Positions 1-6,230 of a stretch of 37,746 nt of DNA are shown here, one piece after another. The translations under genes were made by a program, and so were the position numbers. Numbering within the stretch: the first letter of the stretch is position 1; each line of letters opens with the position of its first letter. The stretch is from a virus, in IMG/VR virus record IMGVR_UViG_3300045118_000329, positions 1-37,746 of that record. One strand, written 5' to 3'. The notes beneath the pieces were generated by a model. That model made no database searches and was not told the origin of the DNA. It saw only the letters and a program-made list of their open reading frames with translations.

Positions 1-712
1 TCACGTTCTCGAATTTACCACCCCCGACCTTTTGCTTTCCCGCCTCGATATCATCATTCCAGCGCTCTTGGTTGAGCCAGGTGGCAGGATAGGGGATGAA
101 TTGCCCCCCATCTTTCATCCATTGCTTGCTTTTCTTGTGCCGTTCGATCGCCTCGAGCATTTTCTTTTGGAGTTCGGGGGTGACATGGTGGCGTGCATAA
201 GCGCGCGACGCTGCTGGTTTCCCCACCTTTCGAGGATATGCGTTCCAAAACTCATCGAAACTGACTTGTGGTTTGTCGCGCATACCTGTTCTGTTCCGTT
301 CTGTTCCGTTCTGTTCCGTTCTGTTGGGTTTCACATTGGTTGACCGCTGGTTTCCACTAGGTTTTCCTATGGTTGCCATTGGGTTATCAGGGTATCGGAA
401 GTCAGGTCGATCGCCACGCAGAGTTTGATGTTTTTCAAACTGCTCGACATGGAGATATTGCGTTCCGTTTACTTCATAGGGCGATATTAGGCCGACGCCT
501 TCAAGTTCTTTGAGCGCGACGGCAACCTCCTCGACTGTCTGCTTTCGCATCGGCACGACGAGGCCTCGAACGACGATCGGGTCTGCATCCATATTCCCGC
601 CGTCATCGCAGTGTGGTTGAATCCACGTGAAGAGCAGGGCTGCGAAGTCACTTACTTTCGAGAGCTTCGTTGATGTGCTTATGCTTTTTGATATCATTCT
701 TCGTGTTGCCAT
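1..712 (-). CDS. Phage replication initiator (O/DnaD-like), 3' end cut by window
   Basis: The reading frame opens at ATG 712 and stays open to position 1, so the C-terminus lies outside the window. The N-terminal ~110 residues (KSISTSTKLSKVSDFAALLF, then LKELEGVGLISPY) match the winged-helix domain of phage replisome organisers that bind the origin. A polar Asn/Arg/Thr/Glu linker follows. The C-terminal part carries FDEFWNAYPRK and PYPATWLNQERW, typical of O/DnaT-like initiators that recruit a helicase loader. The linker DNA holds two tandem repeat arrays (286-392) that look like origin iterons. The ATG follows the stop of the HNH gene upstream by about 1 nt, so translation is probably coupled. 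Family call is from motif recognition; origin binding is inferred. Confidence 0.85.
   Translation of the reverse strand, partial: MATRRMISKSISTSTKLSKVSDFAALLFTWIQPHCDDGGNMDADPIVVRGLVVPMRKQTVEEVAVALKELEGVGLISPYEVNGTQYLHVEQFEKHQTLRGDRPDFRYPDNPMATIGKPSGNQRSTNVKPNRTEQNGTERNRTGMRDKPQVSFDEFWNAYPRKVGKPAASRAYARHHVTPELQKKMLEAIERHKKSKQWMKDGGQFIPYPATWLNQERWNDDIEAGKQKVGGGKFENV
286..325. repeat. Tandem 10-bp direct repeats in initiator gene
   Basis: Three perfect copies of CTGTTCCGTT occupy 291-320, flanked by half copies CTGTT at 286-290 and 321-325. The period of 10 is not a multiple of 3, so the repeat is not a protein repeat. It encodes the polar linker of the initiator. Either replication-origin iterons or a slippage-prone tract is possible. 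Confidence 0.9.
327..392. repeat. Six degenerate 11-bp repeats starting with GGTT (iteron-like)
   Basis: GGTT occurs at 327, 338, 349, 360, 371 and 382, exactly 11 bp apart. Each unit is about one helical turn. Several units share a TGGTTnCCnnT-like core. The period is out of phase with codons, so selection at DNA level is likely. Together with the adjacent 10-bp array this resembles the iterons of ori-lambda, which also lie inside the initiator gene O. Confidence 0.75.
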
Positions 713-713
713 A

Positions 714-1127
714 TTATTTTTTTAAGGCTTTGTCAACCGACCAGCCGTATACGTAGTACCGTTGTGCAATCGTGCTCCGTTTGATTCCAGTAATTTCGCT
801 CCACTCGCTGATTGTCAAGCTTTTCCCTCTATAGGTTAAGAGTGTATTCGATCGTCTGTTTCTTGATTGCTCCTTGGGAGTAGCCCATCGGCAATTCGAC
901 TTGAAATACCCTTTTTCGTTGTTGATCCTGTCCAATGAATATCCCGATGGGCATTCCCCCATGTCTTCAAGGAATCCATCGAAGGTCGCCCACTTTTTGC
1001 AGTATTTTATGCCGCGATCGAAGTATATTTTTCGGTTTGAGGTAGGGGTGTCACAACGTCGTTTCATGTCAGCCCAACGTCTATACGTTGTGGTACCGAA
1101 GTAGCCGTGTTTGTGATTGCCTCTCAT
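714..1127 (-). CDS. HNH/AP2-type homing endonuclease-like protein
   Basis: This 137-residue protein has the signature of a common phage homing-endonuclease family: YRRWADMKRRC near the N-terminus, then GYSLDRINNEKGYF and NCRWATPKEQSRNRRSN, which correspond to a degenerate His-Me finger. The C-terminal ~35 residues (LTISEWSEITGIKRSTIAQR) form a NUMOD1-like helix-turn-helix for DNA binding. It is the only HNH-type gene in the window that appears intact. A -10-like CACAAT with an upstream TGC lies exactly 6 nt before the ATG, suggesting its own leaderless transcript. It sits between ssb and the initiator. Its stop lies 1 nt before the initiator ATG. Confidence 0.75.
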   Translation of the reverse strand: MRGNHKHGYFGTTTYRRWADMKRRCDTPTSNRKIYFDRGIKYCKKWATFDGFLEDMGECPSGYSLDRINNEKGYFKSNCRWATPKEQSRNRRSNTLLTYRGKSLTISEWSEITGIKRSTIAQRYYVYGWSVDKALKK

Positions 1128-1133
1128 GGTTTT

Positions 1134-1142
1134 ATTGTGGCA
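1134..1142 (-). promoter_or_regulatory. Extended -10 element upstream of HNH gene, leaderless spacing
   Basis: On the minus strand the sequence reads TGC-CACAAT followed by AAAACC and the ATG at 1127. The six-base gap puts the expected transcription start at the A of the start codon. A weak -35 (TTGCAG) lies 17 bp upstream. Confidence 0.4.
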
Positions 1143-1172
1143 CGTGCCATATTTAACTGCAACTGGACAATC

Positions 1173-1181
1173 TGTGGATAA
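1173..1181 (-). promoter_or_regulatory. DnaA box (perfect TTATCCACA)
   Basis: Perfect 9-mer on the minus strand between ssb and the HNH gene. It adjoins an AGCG-N2-CGCT dyad at 1185-1194 that overlaps the ssb stop codon. Host DnaA could bind here. Confidence 0.6.
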
Positions 1182-1192
1182 CCGAGCGGTCG

Positions 1193-1615
1193 CTAGAATG
1201 GCAGGTCTTCGGTTAAAATCTCGTCGCCCTGGGCTTGATTTTGCTCGAATCCTGCGTCATCGCGCCCACTGTCGTCGTTTCTGTCGACCTTTTTGGGCCC
1301 AAATTGCACCTGCTCGGCTACAATTTCGGTTGTATATCGTTTTGATCCGTCTTTTGCCTCCCACGATCGGGTTTGGATGCGTCCCTCAATGAGGATTGGG
1401 GATCCTTTCCGCATGTATTGGGCGACATTTTCGGCCGTTTTGCCGAAGCAAACGATGTTGTGGAACTGGGACTCTTCCTGCTTCTTGCCGTCCTTGCCTA
1501 TCCACGTTCGGTTGGTGGCCACGGAGAAGCTACACACACTGGCTCCGCTTTGGAGCGATTTCAGCTCGGGGTCCTTGGTAATGTTTCCGTAGATGAGGGA
1601 TTTATTTAGATGCAT
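1193..1615 (-). CDS. ssb: Single-stranded DNA-binding protein
   Basis: The 140-residue protein has the SSB OB fold (MHLNKSLIYGNITKDPELK, FSVATNRTW, FHNIVCFGKTAENVAQYM, GSPILIEGRIQTR, TTEIVAEQVQF) across residues 1-108. A disordered acidic tail ends in EDLPF, the classical tip that recruits replication and recombination partners. It coats ssDNA during phage replication and works with the RecT/nuclease pair just upstream. The start is preceded by TCACC with no Shine-Dalgarno sequence. Length and tail match bacterial SSB. Confidence 0.95.
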   Translation of the reverse strand: MHLNKSLIYGNITKDPELKSLQSGASVCSFSVATNRTWIGKDGKKQEESQFHNIVCFGKTAENVAQYMRKGSPILIEGRIQTRSWEAKDGSKRYTTEIVAEQVQFGPKKVDRNDDSGRDDAGFEQNQAQGDEILTEDLPF

Positions 1616-1629
1616 GGTGATTGTTTTGG

Positions 1630-2289
1630 TTAGATTAGTTCTTTTTCGCAGAGGTCTTTAATGCCAGCCCATGCATGTCGCATGCGCCTGGTCATCTTAA
1701 TCACGTCGGCCATGGTGCGTTTTGTTGGGAATCGGAACATTTCGCCTGTGACTGTCAGTCGGCCATCGTCTTGGTAGGTTGTTTCAATGTTCACGAGTTC
1801 GATATCATCGGGGATTGCACCTGTGGCGAGCCATATCGCAGTCGTGTAGAACGTGACTTGGCCGCTTTCGTCTACCATTTTTTGCGTCCAGCGTCGCACC
1901 GAGGTTTTGTATTCCTTGAATGCGCTGTAATCGCTTTTGGCGGTGTCAGGCACGGCGAGGATCGGGATTGAGCCGTCTTCATCGGCGAGAATTGGCACTT
2001 TGACGGCCATTTTCTTGTCTTTGCGGGCGTACTCTACCTCGATGCCGCGCGGATGCTCGATAGGCATGTCCATGCGCTCGAATTTGGGCAGACGTGAGGC
2101 CATGAGGTCGAGGAGGGGGTCACCGTTCGCCTCCTCGTCCATCAGGCCGTCAGCCAACTGCGACCCGAACGCCATGTTGCGGGAGATTCGGCCACGCTGG
2201 CCGTAGACGTACTCTTCGAGGAATTTTTCAGGTGACATCTCGAATTTCGTCATCTGACTGAATGAGAGATATTGGCGGGGTCGTAGCAT
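1630..2289 (-). CDS. PD-(D/E)XK nuclease (RecB/Cas4-like), likely RecT partner exonuclease
   Basis: The 219-residue protein begins LSFSQMTKFEMSPEKFLEEY, like RecB-family and Cas4-like nucleases. FGSQLADGL aligns with the usual motif before the active site, though the typical histidine is not evident. LAVPDTAKSD supplies the conserved Asp and FKEYKTS the E-x-K. The helix with Gln (SGQVTFYTTAIWLATG) follows. It starts 2 nt after the recT stop, so the two form the usual phage single-strand-annealing recombination cassette, with this protein resecting double-strand ends. The start follows AATAACC without Shine-Dalgarno. Confidence 0.75.
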   Translation of the reverse strand: MLRPRQYLSFSQMTKFEMSPEKFLEEYVYGQRGRISRNMAFGSQLADGLMDEEANGDPLLDLMASRLPKFERMDMPIEHPRGIEVEYARKDKKMAVKVPILADEDGSIPILAVPDTAKSDYSAFKEYKTSVRRWTQKMVDESGQVTFYTTAIWLATGAIPDDIELVNIETTYQDDGRLTVTGEMFRFPTKRTMADVIKMTRRMRHAWAGIKDLCEKELI

Positions 2290-2291
2290 GG

Positions 2292-3215
2292 TTATTTTTG
2301 ATCTGCGACTTTTAATTCTGCGATTCGTTTTTCGACCACTTCGAGGAATTCGGCCTTTTGGTCCTCCGAGTATTTGTCGGAGGATTCCATTTTCGACTTG
2401 TAGTCCTCGAGTTCTTTGAGACTCGCCTTTGTGACGGCGGTCATCAGGGTTTGGAAGCCCTTTTGCACCTTTGCGACATCGTTGTCCGCTTGGGCGGTGC
2501 GATCCATTTCTTCGCTGGCATACATGCCGCTCAACAGCTTAGGGAATGCCTTGCGTAAAGCCAAGGCTTCGGCACATTTGCCGAGCATCAGGTAGGGGCG
2601 TATGTGCCATTGGAAGCCCATTTTTTGGCCTGGATAGTATTCCTCCCACCGCGCGGTAGCGGTGAAGCCGTAGCGCTGGCCATCCATGAGCTTGTAGACC
2701 GTTACTGTCGCTTTGCCTGGCACTGTCAGTTTCGCTTCGATTGGCTTTTTGTTTTCGTACTTCGTGAACGGGATCTCATGTTCGCCATCGAAGATCGGGT
2801 CATCGTTGCCTGCGTAGGCACCGCTTGATTCGGCTACAGCGCGGAAACCGTCTATGCCGACTTGAATTGCACGGACCTCGACGCCTGATTTGCTGTCCCA
2901 ACGCGGCACGAGGTGAACTTGGCGCAGGAATGGATTCAGATTTGCGCCTTTGCAGACCTGCACGAAGAGTCGGAGCTCGTCATCTGACGCGCCTTTGGCG
3001 ACTGTTCGTTTGATCAGCTCAACTTGCGATCGGGTGAGCTTTCCGAATGCATCTGCGGGCGCGATTTCGCGGTTTTCGATTACGCGCTCGATGATTCGGA
3101 CCTCCTTGCGGTCTTTTTCACTAAGCTGATCGGCCGTTTTTTCGGAAGACTCTGGTTTTGATTCCACCACTTCCGTTTCGGTGGTTTTTTTGTTGATTTT
3201 TTCCTCTTTTTTCAT
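2292..3215 (-). CDS. recT: RecT/Bet-family single-strand annealing protein
   Basis: About 307 residues from ATG 3215; a longer GTG reading from 3275 is possible but the ATG carries the genome-typical AACC context. A charged Lys/Glu-rich N-terminal tail precedes the annealase core. The core shows LRLFVQVCKGANLNPFLRQV, IQVGIDGFRAVAESSGAY, ATARWEEYYP and LMLGKCAEALALRKAFP, typical of lambda Bet-type proteins. It anneals complementary ssDNA with SSB during recombination-dependent replication. The first ~95 nt overlap the tail of a disrupted HNH frame upstream. Downstream are its nuclease partner and ssb. Confidence 0.92.
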   Translation of the reverse strand: MKKEEKINKKTTETEVVESKPESSEKTADQLSEKDRKEVRIIERVIENREIAPADAFGKLTRSQVELIKRTVAKGASDDELRLFVQVCKGANLNPFLRQVHLVPRWDSKSGVEVRAIQVGIDGFRAVAESSGAYAGNDDPIFDGEHEIPFTKYENKKPIEAKLTVPGKATVTVYKLMDGQRYGFTATARWEEYYPGQKMGFQWHIRPYLMLGKCAEALALRKAFPKLLSGMYASEEMDRTAQADNDVAKVQKGFQTLMTAVTKASLKELEDYKSKMESSDKYSEDQKAEFLEVVEKRIAELKVADQK

Positions 3216-3531
3216 GGTTGTAATGTTTGAAGTAATGTGTCCTGCATCGGCCTGTTGCGAAGTGTGGTTTGCCACATTCGCAGAAGTCGGGAGTCGATTT
3301 GTCGAGCTTCCGATGGCACCGAATGCATAGACGCACCCAGTCCGAAACTTCTCGTTTGTACTTTCCTGATTTGTTTGCCCAGTTGTATTGTGTCGACTTT
3401 AATTTTGAGTTTTTGCACTCCTCGCAATATCGAGGGCTTCCAAGTTTTCTTGTGACCCATTCATGGAGGGCGGTGTATCCTACACGATCGCCTTTCCATT
3501 GTGGGTGTTTCGGTCCTGATGCTTATGCCAT
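3121..3531 (-). pseudogene. HNH endonuclease locus disrupted by stop at codon 3
   Basis: A reading frame preserves a known phage HNH family: GPKHPQWKGDRVGYTALHEW, then YCEECKNSK, YNWANKSGKYKREVSDW and LCIRCHRKLD, with a terminal zinc knuckle CECG...C. The only ATG that fits (3531, 2 nt after the upstream stop) is followed by GCA and then TAA at 3523-3525. No alternative ATG precedes the conserved region. The frame then overlaps recT by about 95 nt. I read this as a homing endonuclease inactivated close to its start, or one that uses an unusual start. Confidence 0.65.
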
Positions 3532-3533
3532 AT

Positions 3534-4121
3534 CTATACCGACTCTTCTTCGTAGAGTTCAGCTCCTGGCACTTGCTTGCCTTCTGTGATCATGGCTTTT
3601 CGCAATGCCACCTCGTCAATGATCCAGTATTCGTCAGGCACGAGATTTGGATCGGTGATTCGCACCTTTTTGACTTTTCGGAATTGAATCCTACCGAATG
3701 AAGTATCTGTGTGTTTTTCGACACGTTGAACCTGATCGAGTTTTCGCTCGGCAGTTTCGAGTTTCATTGTGCCGCGCTCAACCCGAGCCGCAATTTGTGC
3801 CTCTTTTTTGCGGGCTTCTTCTTCCACCTTTCGCTTATAGACGAGTAGCGATGATGCGAGTTTTAACTCTGCATCTTCTACTGCCTTTTCAAGCGGAGCC
3901 CACCACTCACGCACTTTCCGTAGAGCTTCGTTAATGGGTTTGGTGGCTTTTTCTTTCTCGGTTTTGATTTCCTTGCCAAGTTTTTTGAGTTTCGCCAATC
4001 TCTCGGTCACTACCACATTTTGTTCTGGTGAAGTGATGGTGAGAGATTCAGCTGGTTTGATGAGTAACTCATCTGCCTTAGCTTGGTATACCTCTACCGC
4101 TTTTTCATCAGTTGTTGTCAT
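3534..4121 (-). CDS. Conserved coiled-coil phage protein of the recombination operon
   Basis: The 195-residue protein is strongly helical and charged (LAKLKKLGKEIKTEKEKATK, then KRKVEEEARKKEAQIAARVE), followed by a small C-terminal domain (SFGRIQFRKVKKVRITDPNL). Proteins of this shape are common immediately upstream of recT and exonuclease genes in phages; their biochemical role is not established to my knowledge. A good sigma-70-like promoter lies about 40 nt upstream, making this the likely first gene of the recT-nuclease-ssb operon. Confidence 0.75.
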   Translation of the reverse strand: MTTTDEKAVEVYQAKADELLIKPAESLTITSPEQNVVVTERLAKLKKLGKEIKTEKEKATKPINEALRKVREWWAPLEKAVEDAELKLASSLLVYKRKVEEEARKKEAQIAARVERGTMKLETAERKLDQVQRVEKHTDTSFGRIQFRKVKKVRITDPNLVPDEYWIIDEVALRKAMITEGKQVPGAELYEEESV

Positions 4122-4159
4122 GTCAGTTTGGTTAATTTTTAATGTTCGACCTTTCGCTA

Positions 4160-4188
4160 ATTATAGCGGGCAGTCGCTACTTTATCGA
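4160..4188 (-). promoter_or_regulatory. Sigma-70-like promoter of recombination operon with dyad operator
   Basis: Minus strand: TCGATA, 17-bp spacer, TATAAT (4165-4160). The spacer contains AGCGACTGCCCGCT, an imperfect AGCG-N6-CGCT dyad. A second palindrome CGCTA-ATTA-TAGCG overlaps the -10. The arrangement suggests a repressor or activator site. The expected start leaves a leader of about 35 nt. Confidence 0.55.
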
Positions 4189-4196
4189 GTGGATAA
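4188..4196 (-). promoter_or_regulatory. Near-perfect DnaA box (TTATCCACT)
   Basis: Eight of nine bases match TTATCCACA. It lies immediately after the stop of the 93-residue gene and touches the -35 of the recombination-operon promoter. Confidence 0.4.
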
Positions 4197-4478
4197 CTAC
4201 TCGCCTGCGAAGAATGCAACCGAGTTGTTTCCGTTGCGGATTCGCAGTACGAAGTCCTTGAAGGTTTCGCCTGCGGCGGCGCAATCAATGAGGTGATCTT
4301 CTTCGTTGTATTTTTTGAGATTCTCCATTGCCTCGGGCTGGCAGTGCGGGTATATGGCGTTCGATCCGACAAGAATGCCACCTGTCATGAGCGAGTTGGG
4401 TTCATCAGTGAAGTCCTCATTGCAGTAGTCGCATAGGACTGTATCGCCGATGTCAGTTTCCCATTGTTTGGTCAGCAT
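4197..4478 (-). CDS. Small hypothetical protein with possible zinc-binding cysteines
   Basis: A 93-residue frame from ATG 4478; a GTG at 4496 would add six residues. VLCDYCNEDF provides a C-x2-C pair and YPHCQPEAM a later His-Cys pair, so a zinc knuckle is plausible. The remainder is acidic and helical. It overlaps the end of the membrane-protein gene upstream by 26 nt. I do not recognise the family. Confidence 0.6.
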   Translation of the reverse strand: MLTKQWETDIGDTVLCDYCNEDFTDEPNSLMTGGILVGSNAIYPHCQPEAMENLKKYNEEDHLIDCAAAGETFKDFVLRIRNGNNSVAFFAGE

Positions 4479-4860
4479 GATAGGGTTTTGGATCACACTC
4501 GGGATACGTTTCGTCGTGGTCCCAGTACCATTCCATCGGTGTGGTTCGGTACTCGGTCATGACGCATTTTTCGTATGCATCAGCCCACCTCATCAGTTTT
4601 TCGTCGCGGTCGGCTGTCCATTTGAGGAAGCCGATCACCGCGAGGACTGCGACGATTGAGCAGATCCATATCATGAGCTTTTCGCCTTTGGGCGTTGGCT
4701 CGTAGAATGTTTGCATGTGCGATTTTATGTTATCGCGCTCCGAGAGATTGCTTTTTTCATTCGCGTTCTCTGTTTGCGCGGGGTTTGTAACTTTCGACCT
4801 TTTAGCTGGTGGGCGGGAGTCCTCCTTTTTTTTCAGAGGCCGCCTGTGACGATGGAGCAT
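4453..4860 (-). CDS. Small single-pass membrane protein, unknown function
   Basis: The frame has a basic, disordered N-terminus of about 50 residues, then one transmembrane segment (LMIWICSIVAVLAVIGFLKW), then an acidic, aromatic-rich C-terminal part. ATG 4860 sits about 33 nt downstream of the predicted start site of a strong promoter, which favours it. A second ATG at 4716 would give an 87-residue protein starting MQTFYEPTPKGEK just before the membrane helix, and could be the true start. Function unknown. Confidence 0.55.
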   Translation of the reverse strand: MLHRHRRPLKKKEDSRPPAKRSKVTNPAQTENANEKSNLSERDNIKSHMQTFYEPTPKGEKLMIWICSIVAVLAVIGFLKWTADRDEKLMRWADAYEKCVMTEYRTTPMEWYWDHDETYPECDPKPYHADQTMGN

Positions 4861-4899
4861 ACTATTGCGTTATCTCCCGCGACCACATCAGCTATTTTT

Positions 4900-4928
4900 A
4901 GTATATGGCGGGCGGTTGGTATAGTCAA
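4900..4928 (-). promoter_or_regulatory. Strong sigma-70-like promoter
   Basis: Minus strand: TTGACT (4928-4923), exactly 17 bp, TATACT (4905-4900). This is the closest match to the sigma-70 consensus I found. The spacer includes ACCGCCCGCC, a divergent copy of the GC-rich box seen at 4165 and 7644. It would drive the membrane-protein gene at 4860. Confidence 0.7.
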
Positions 4929-4936
4929 ACGATTGG

Positions 4937-4945
4937 TGTGGATAA
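4937..4945 (-). promoter_or_regulatory. DnaA box (perfect TTATCCACA)
   Basis: Perfect 9-mer about 9 bp upstream of the -35 at 4928-4923, in the position of an activator or repressor site. Confidence 0.6.
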
Positions 4946-4965
4946 CTATAATAGCGAAAAAACCC

Positions 4966-5328
4966 TTATTTTACGTGACTTTTTGGGTATCCACCGACAT
5001 TTTTCCTTGTAAACTGGTCGCGCATTGTCTTATCATGATGGCATTTTCGACAAAGAAGTTGAACATTATTGAGTCAATTTGGACCTCCTTCATTGATGGG
5101 TTTTTTGTGATCAATCTGCAATCCTTGTCGAGATCCGCATTTAATACATTTTCCACCAAGTGCTTCACGCAAAAGTTGGATCAATCTCTTGATATGGTAT
5201 CCCCTTGGTTTGTATCGTCTATATCGGCTTCGCATCTCTACTCTCTTTTTGCATTTCATTGAGCAATAGATAGCATGTTTCCTTTTACCTTGAGGAATTT
5301 GTTGTTTGCACTCTTCACAAGTTCTCAT
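4966..5328 (-). pseudogene. HNH endonuclease interrupted by in-frame TGA
   Basis: From ATG 5328 the frame encodes an N-terminal zinc ribbon (CEECKQQIPQGKR, YCSMKCKKR), then KCIKCGSRQGLQIDHKKPI, the first half of the HNH active site. A TGA at 5074-5076 (codon 85) follows INEGGPN. Without any shift, the frame continues with LNNVQLLCRKCHHDKTMRDQ, the rest of the HNH domain, and ends at TAA 4966-4968. The single stop thus splits an otherwise intact ~120-residue enzyme. It is either a nonsense pseudogene or a readthrough gene. Confidence 0.75.
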
Positions 5329-5334
5329 GGATTT

Positions 5335-5340
5335 ATTATA
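5335..5340 (-). promoter_or_regulatory. -10 element with leaderless spacing upstream of HNH locus
   Basis: TATAAT lies exactly 6 nt before the ATG at 5328, predicting transcription to start at the start codon. It follows directly after the lysis-operon terminator, so the HNH unit would have its own transcript. Confidence 0.45.
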
Positions 5341-5349
5341 TAGGAAAAG

Positions 5350-5370
5350 CACCCTATTTTGTATAGGGTG
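5350..5370 (-). terminator. Rho-independent terminator after lysis genes
   Basis: A 7-bp perfect stem CACCCTA/TAGGGTG encloses a 7-nt loop and is followed on the minus strand by CTTTTCC. It lies about 20 nt after the lysozyme-like gene stop. A-tracts on the other side mean it could act in both directions. Confidence 0.65.
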
Positions 5371-5390
5371 TTTTCCACAACGTTTTTGGC

Positions 5391-5861
5391 TCAATTTTTG
5401 GGTGGCAGTCCGAACTTCTTGACGCACGCTGGGAATTGCTGGTGCCAGTTGATGTCGTTTTGGTGGAGGATCATTTCAGCGACCGTTTTGCGTTGGATGT
5501 CGTAGTCATTGATCAGGTTCATGATCTCGTCCTTCTCGACGTCACGGATGACACCGTAGAGCGTTGCATAGTGGTGGAGCGTTGATAGCTTGAACTGGAA
5601 TGCTCCGTAGCTCGGGGTTCCGTCGCGGTCCTCTGGGTTGAGCGCGGTTGGATCGCCGCGGCTCTCACACCATTCGAGGACGTTTAACCATACTTCTTGG
5701 CGGTGGGATAGCGCAGGCGGTGGTTGAGGGGTCGGAACCTCAGGCGCCTGCGACGATCCGTTGGTTTGGCTGGCTGTATGAGGGACGAGGAAGAAGATGA
5801 TTATCAGGGTCACTATGATCGCTGCGATTGTGGTCGCGGCGAATTTCCTGTGTTTGGTCAT
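5391..5861 (-). CDS. Lysozyme-like murein hydrolase with N-terminal membrane anchor
   Basis: 156 residues from ATG 5861. A basic N-terminus and one hydrophobic segment (TTIAAIIVTLIIIFFLV) suggest a signal anchor, followed by a Pro/Gln/Ser linker. The C-terminal ~100 residues resemble lysozyme-like/resuscitation-factor folds: WLNVLEWCESRGDP places a Glu in the expected catalytic position and GTPSYGAFQFKLSTL matches the conserved Y-G-x-x-Q-F strand. It probably cleaves glycan strands at lysis. It follows the holin-like gene, with a terminator immediately downstream. Confidence 0.65.
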   Translation of the reverse strand: MTKHRKFAATTIAAIIVTLIIIFFLVPHTASQTNGSSQAPEVPTPQPPPALSHRQEVWLNVLEWCESRGDPTALNPEDRDGTPSYGAFQFKLSTLHHYATLYGVIRDVEKDEIMNLINDYDIQRKTVAEMILHQNDINWHQQFPACVKKFGLPPKN

Positions 5862-5901
5862 AGTAGGGGAGCTTTCGCGCCCTCCCATTGCGTCCAAGGC
5901 G

Positions 5902-6147
5902 TTAGCCTTGAATCGTGGCCTTGCTGCCAGACCAGAGGCCTGACGCTGCGAGACCAGCGATGATGCCCTGCACGACGAACGCTTGCCATGCGACGCCTGT
6001 GAGAGCAACAAGACCGATTCCGATCGCGATTGATGCGAGGGGAGCAAATCGGCTGGGAAGACCTACCTGTTTCACGACCTGCACCAATCCGAGAATGACT
6101 GGCACGATCGCCATGATGAGAGGGCTGAATTCAAATAATGTTTGCAT
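5902..6147 (-). CDS. Holin-like small membrane protein
   Basis: The 81-residue protein is almost entirely hydrophobic, with two to three predicted helices (FSPLIMAIVPVILGLVQVV, FAPLASIAIGIGLVALTGVA, AFVVQGIIAGLAASGLW) and a short polar C-terminus. Its position between two cell-wall hydrolase genes supports a holin that permeabilises the membrane for them. The start follows AACACC. Holins are too diverse for a firm family assignment. Confidence 0.65.
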   Translation of the reverse strand: MQTLFEFSPLIMAIVPVILGLVQVVKQVGLPSRFAPLASIAIGIGLVALTGVAWQAFVVQGIIAGLAASGLWSGSKATIQG

Positions 6148-6151
6148 GGTG

Positions 6152-6230
6152 TTATTGACTATTTTTTATGATCGAAGTTTTGTTTTTTCGGGATGGTACC
6201 ACCTCATATATTTTACCACATTCAAAGCAT
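6152..6230 (-). pseudogene. Zinc-finger fragment of an HNH endonuclease
   Basis: A short frame encodes CFECGKIYEVVPSRKNK, which resembles the N-terminal zinc finger (CEYCGKxFxVxPSR...) of phage HNH enzymes. The only nearby ATG (6230, right after the peptidase stop) is one base out of phase and hits a stop at its third codon. The second zinc pair and all catalytic residues are missing. Probably a relic; the stretch is too short for certainty. Confidence 0.35.

Noticed and set aside
286-325. CRISPR array
   Set aside because: The repeats are contiguous 10-bp units with no spacers, and no cas genes are present.
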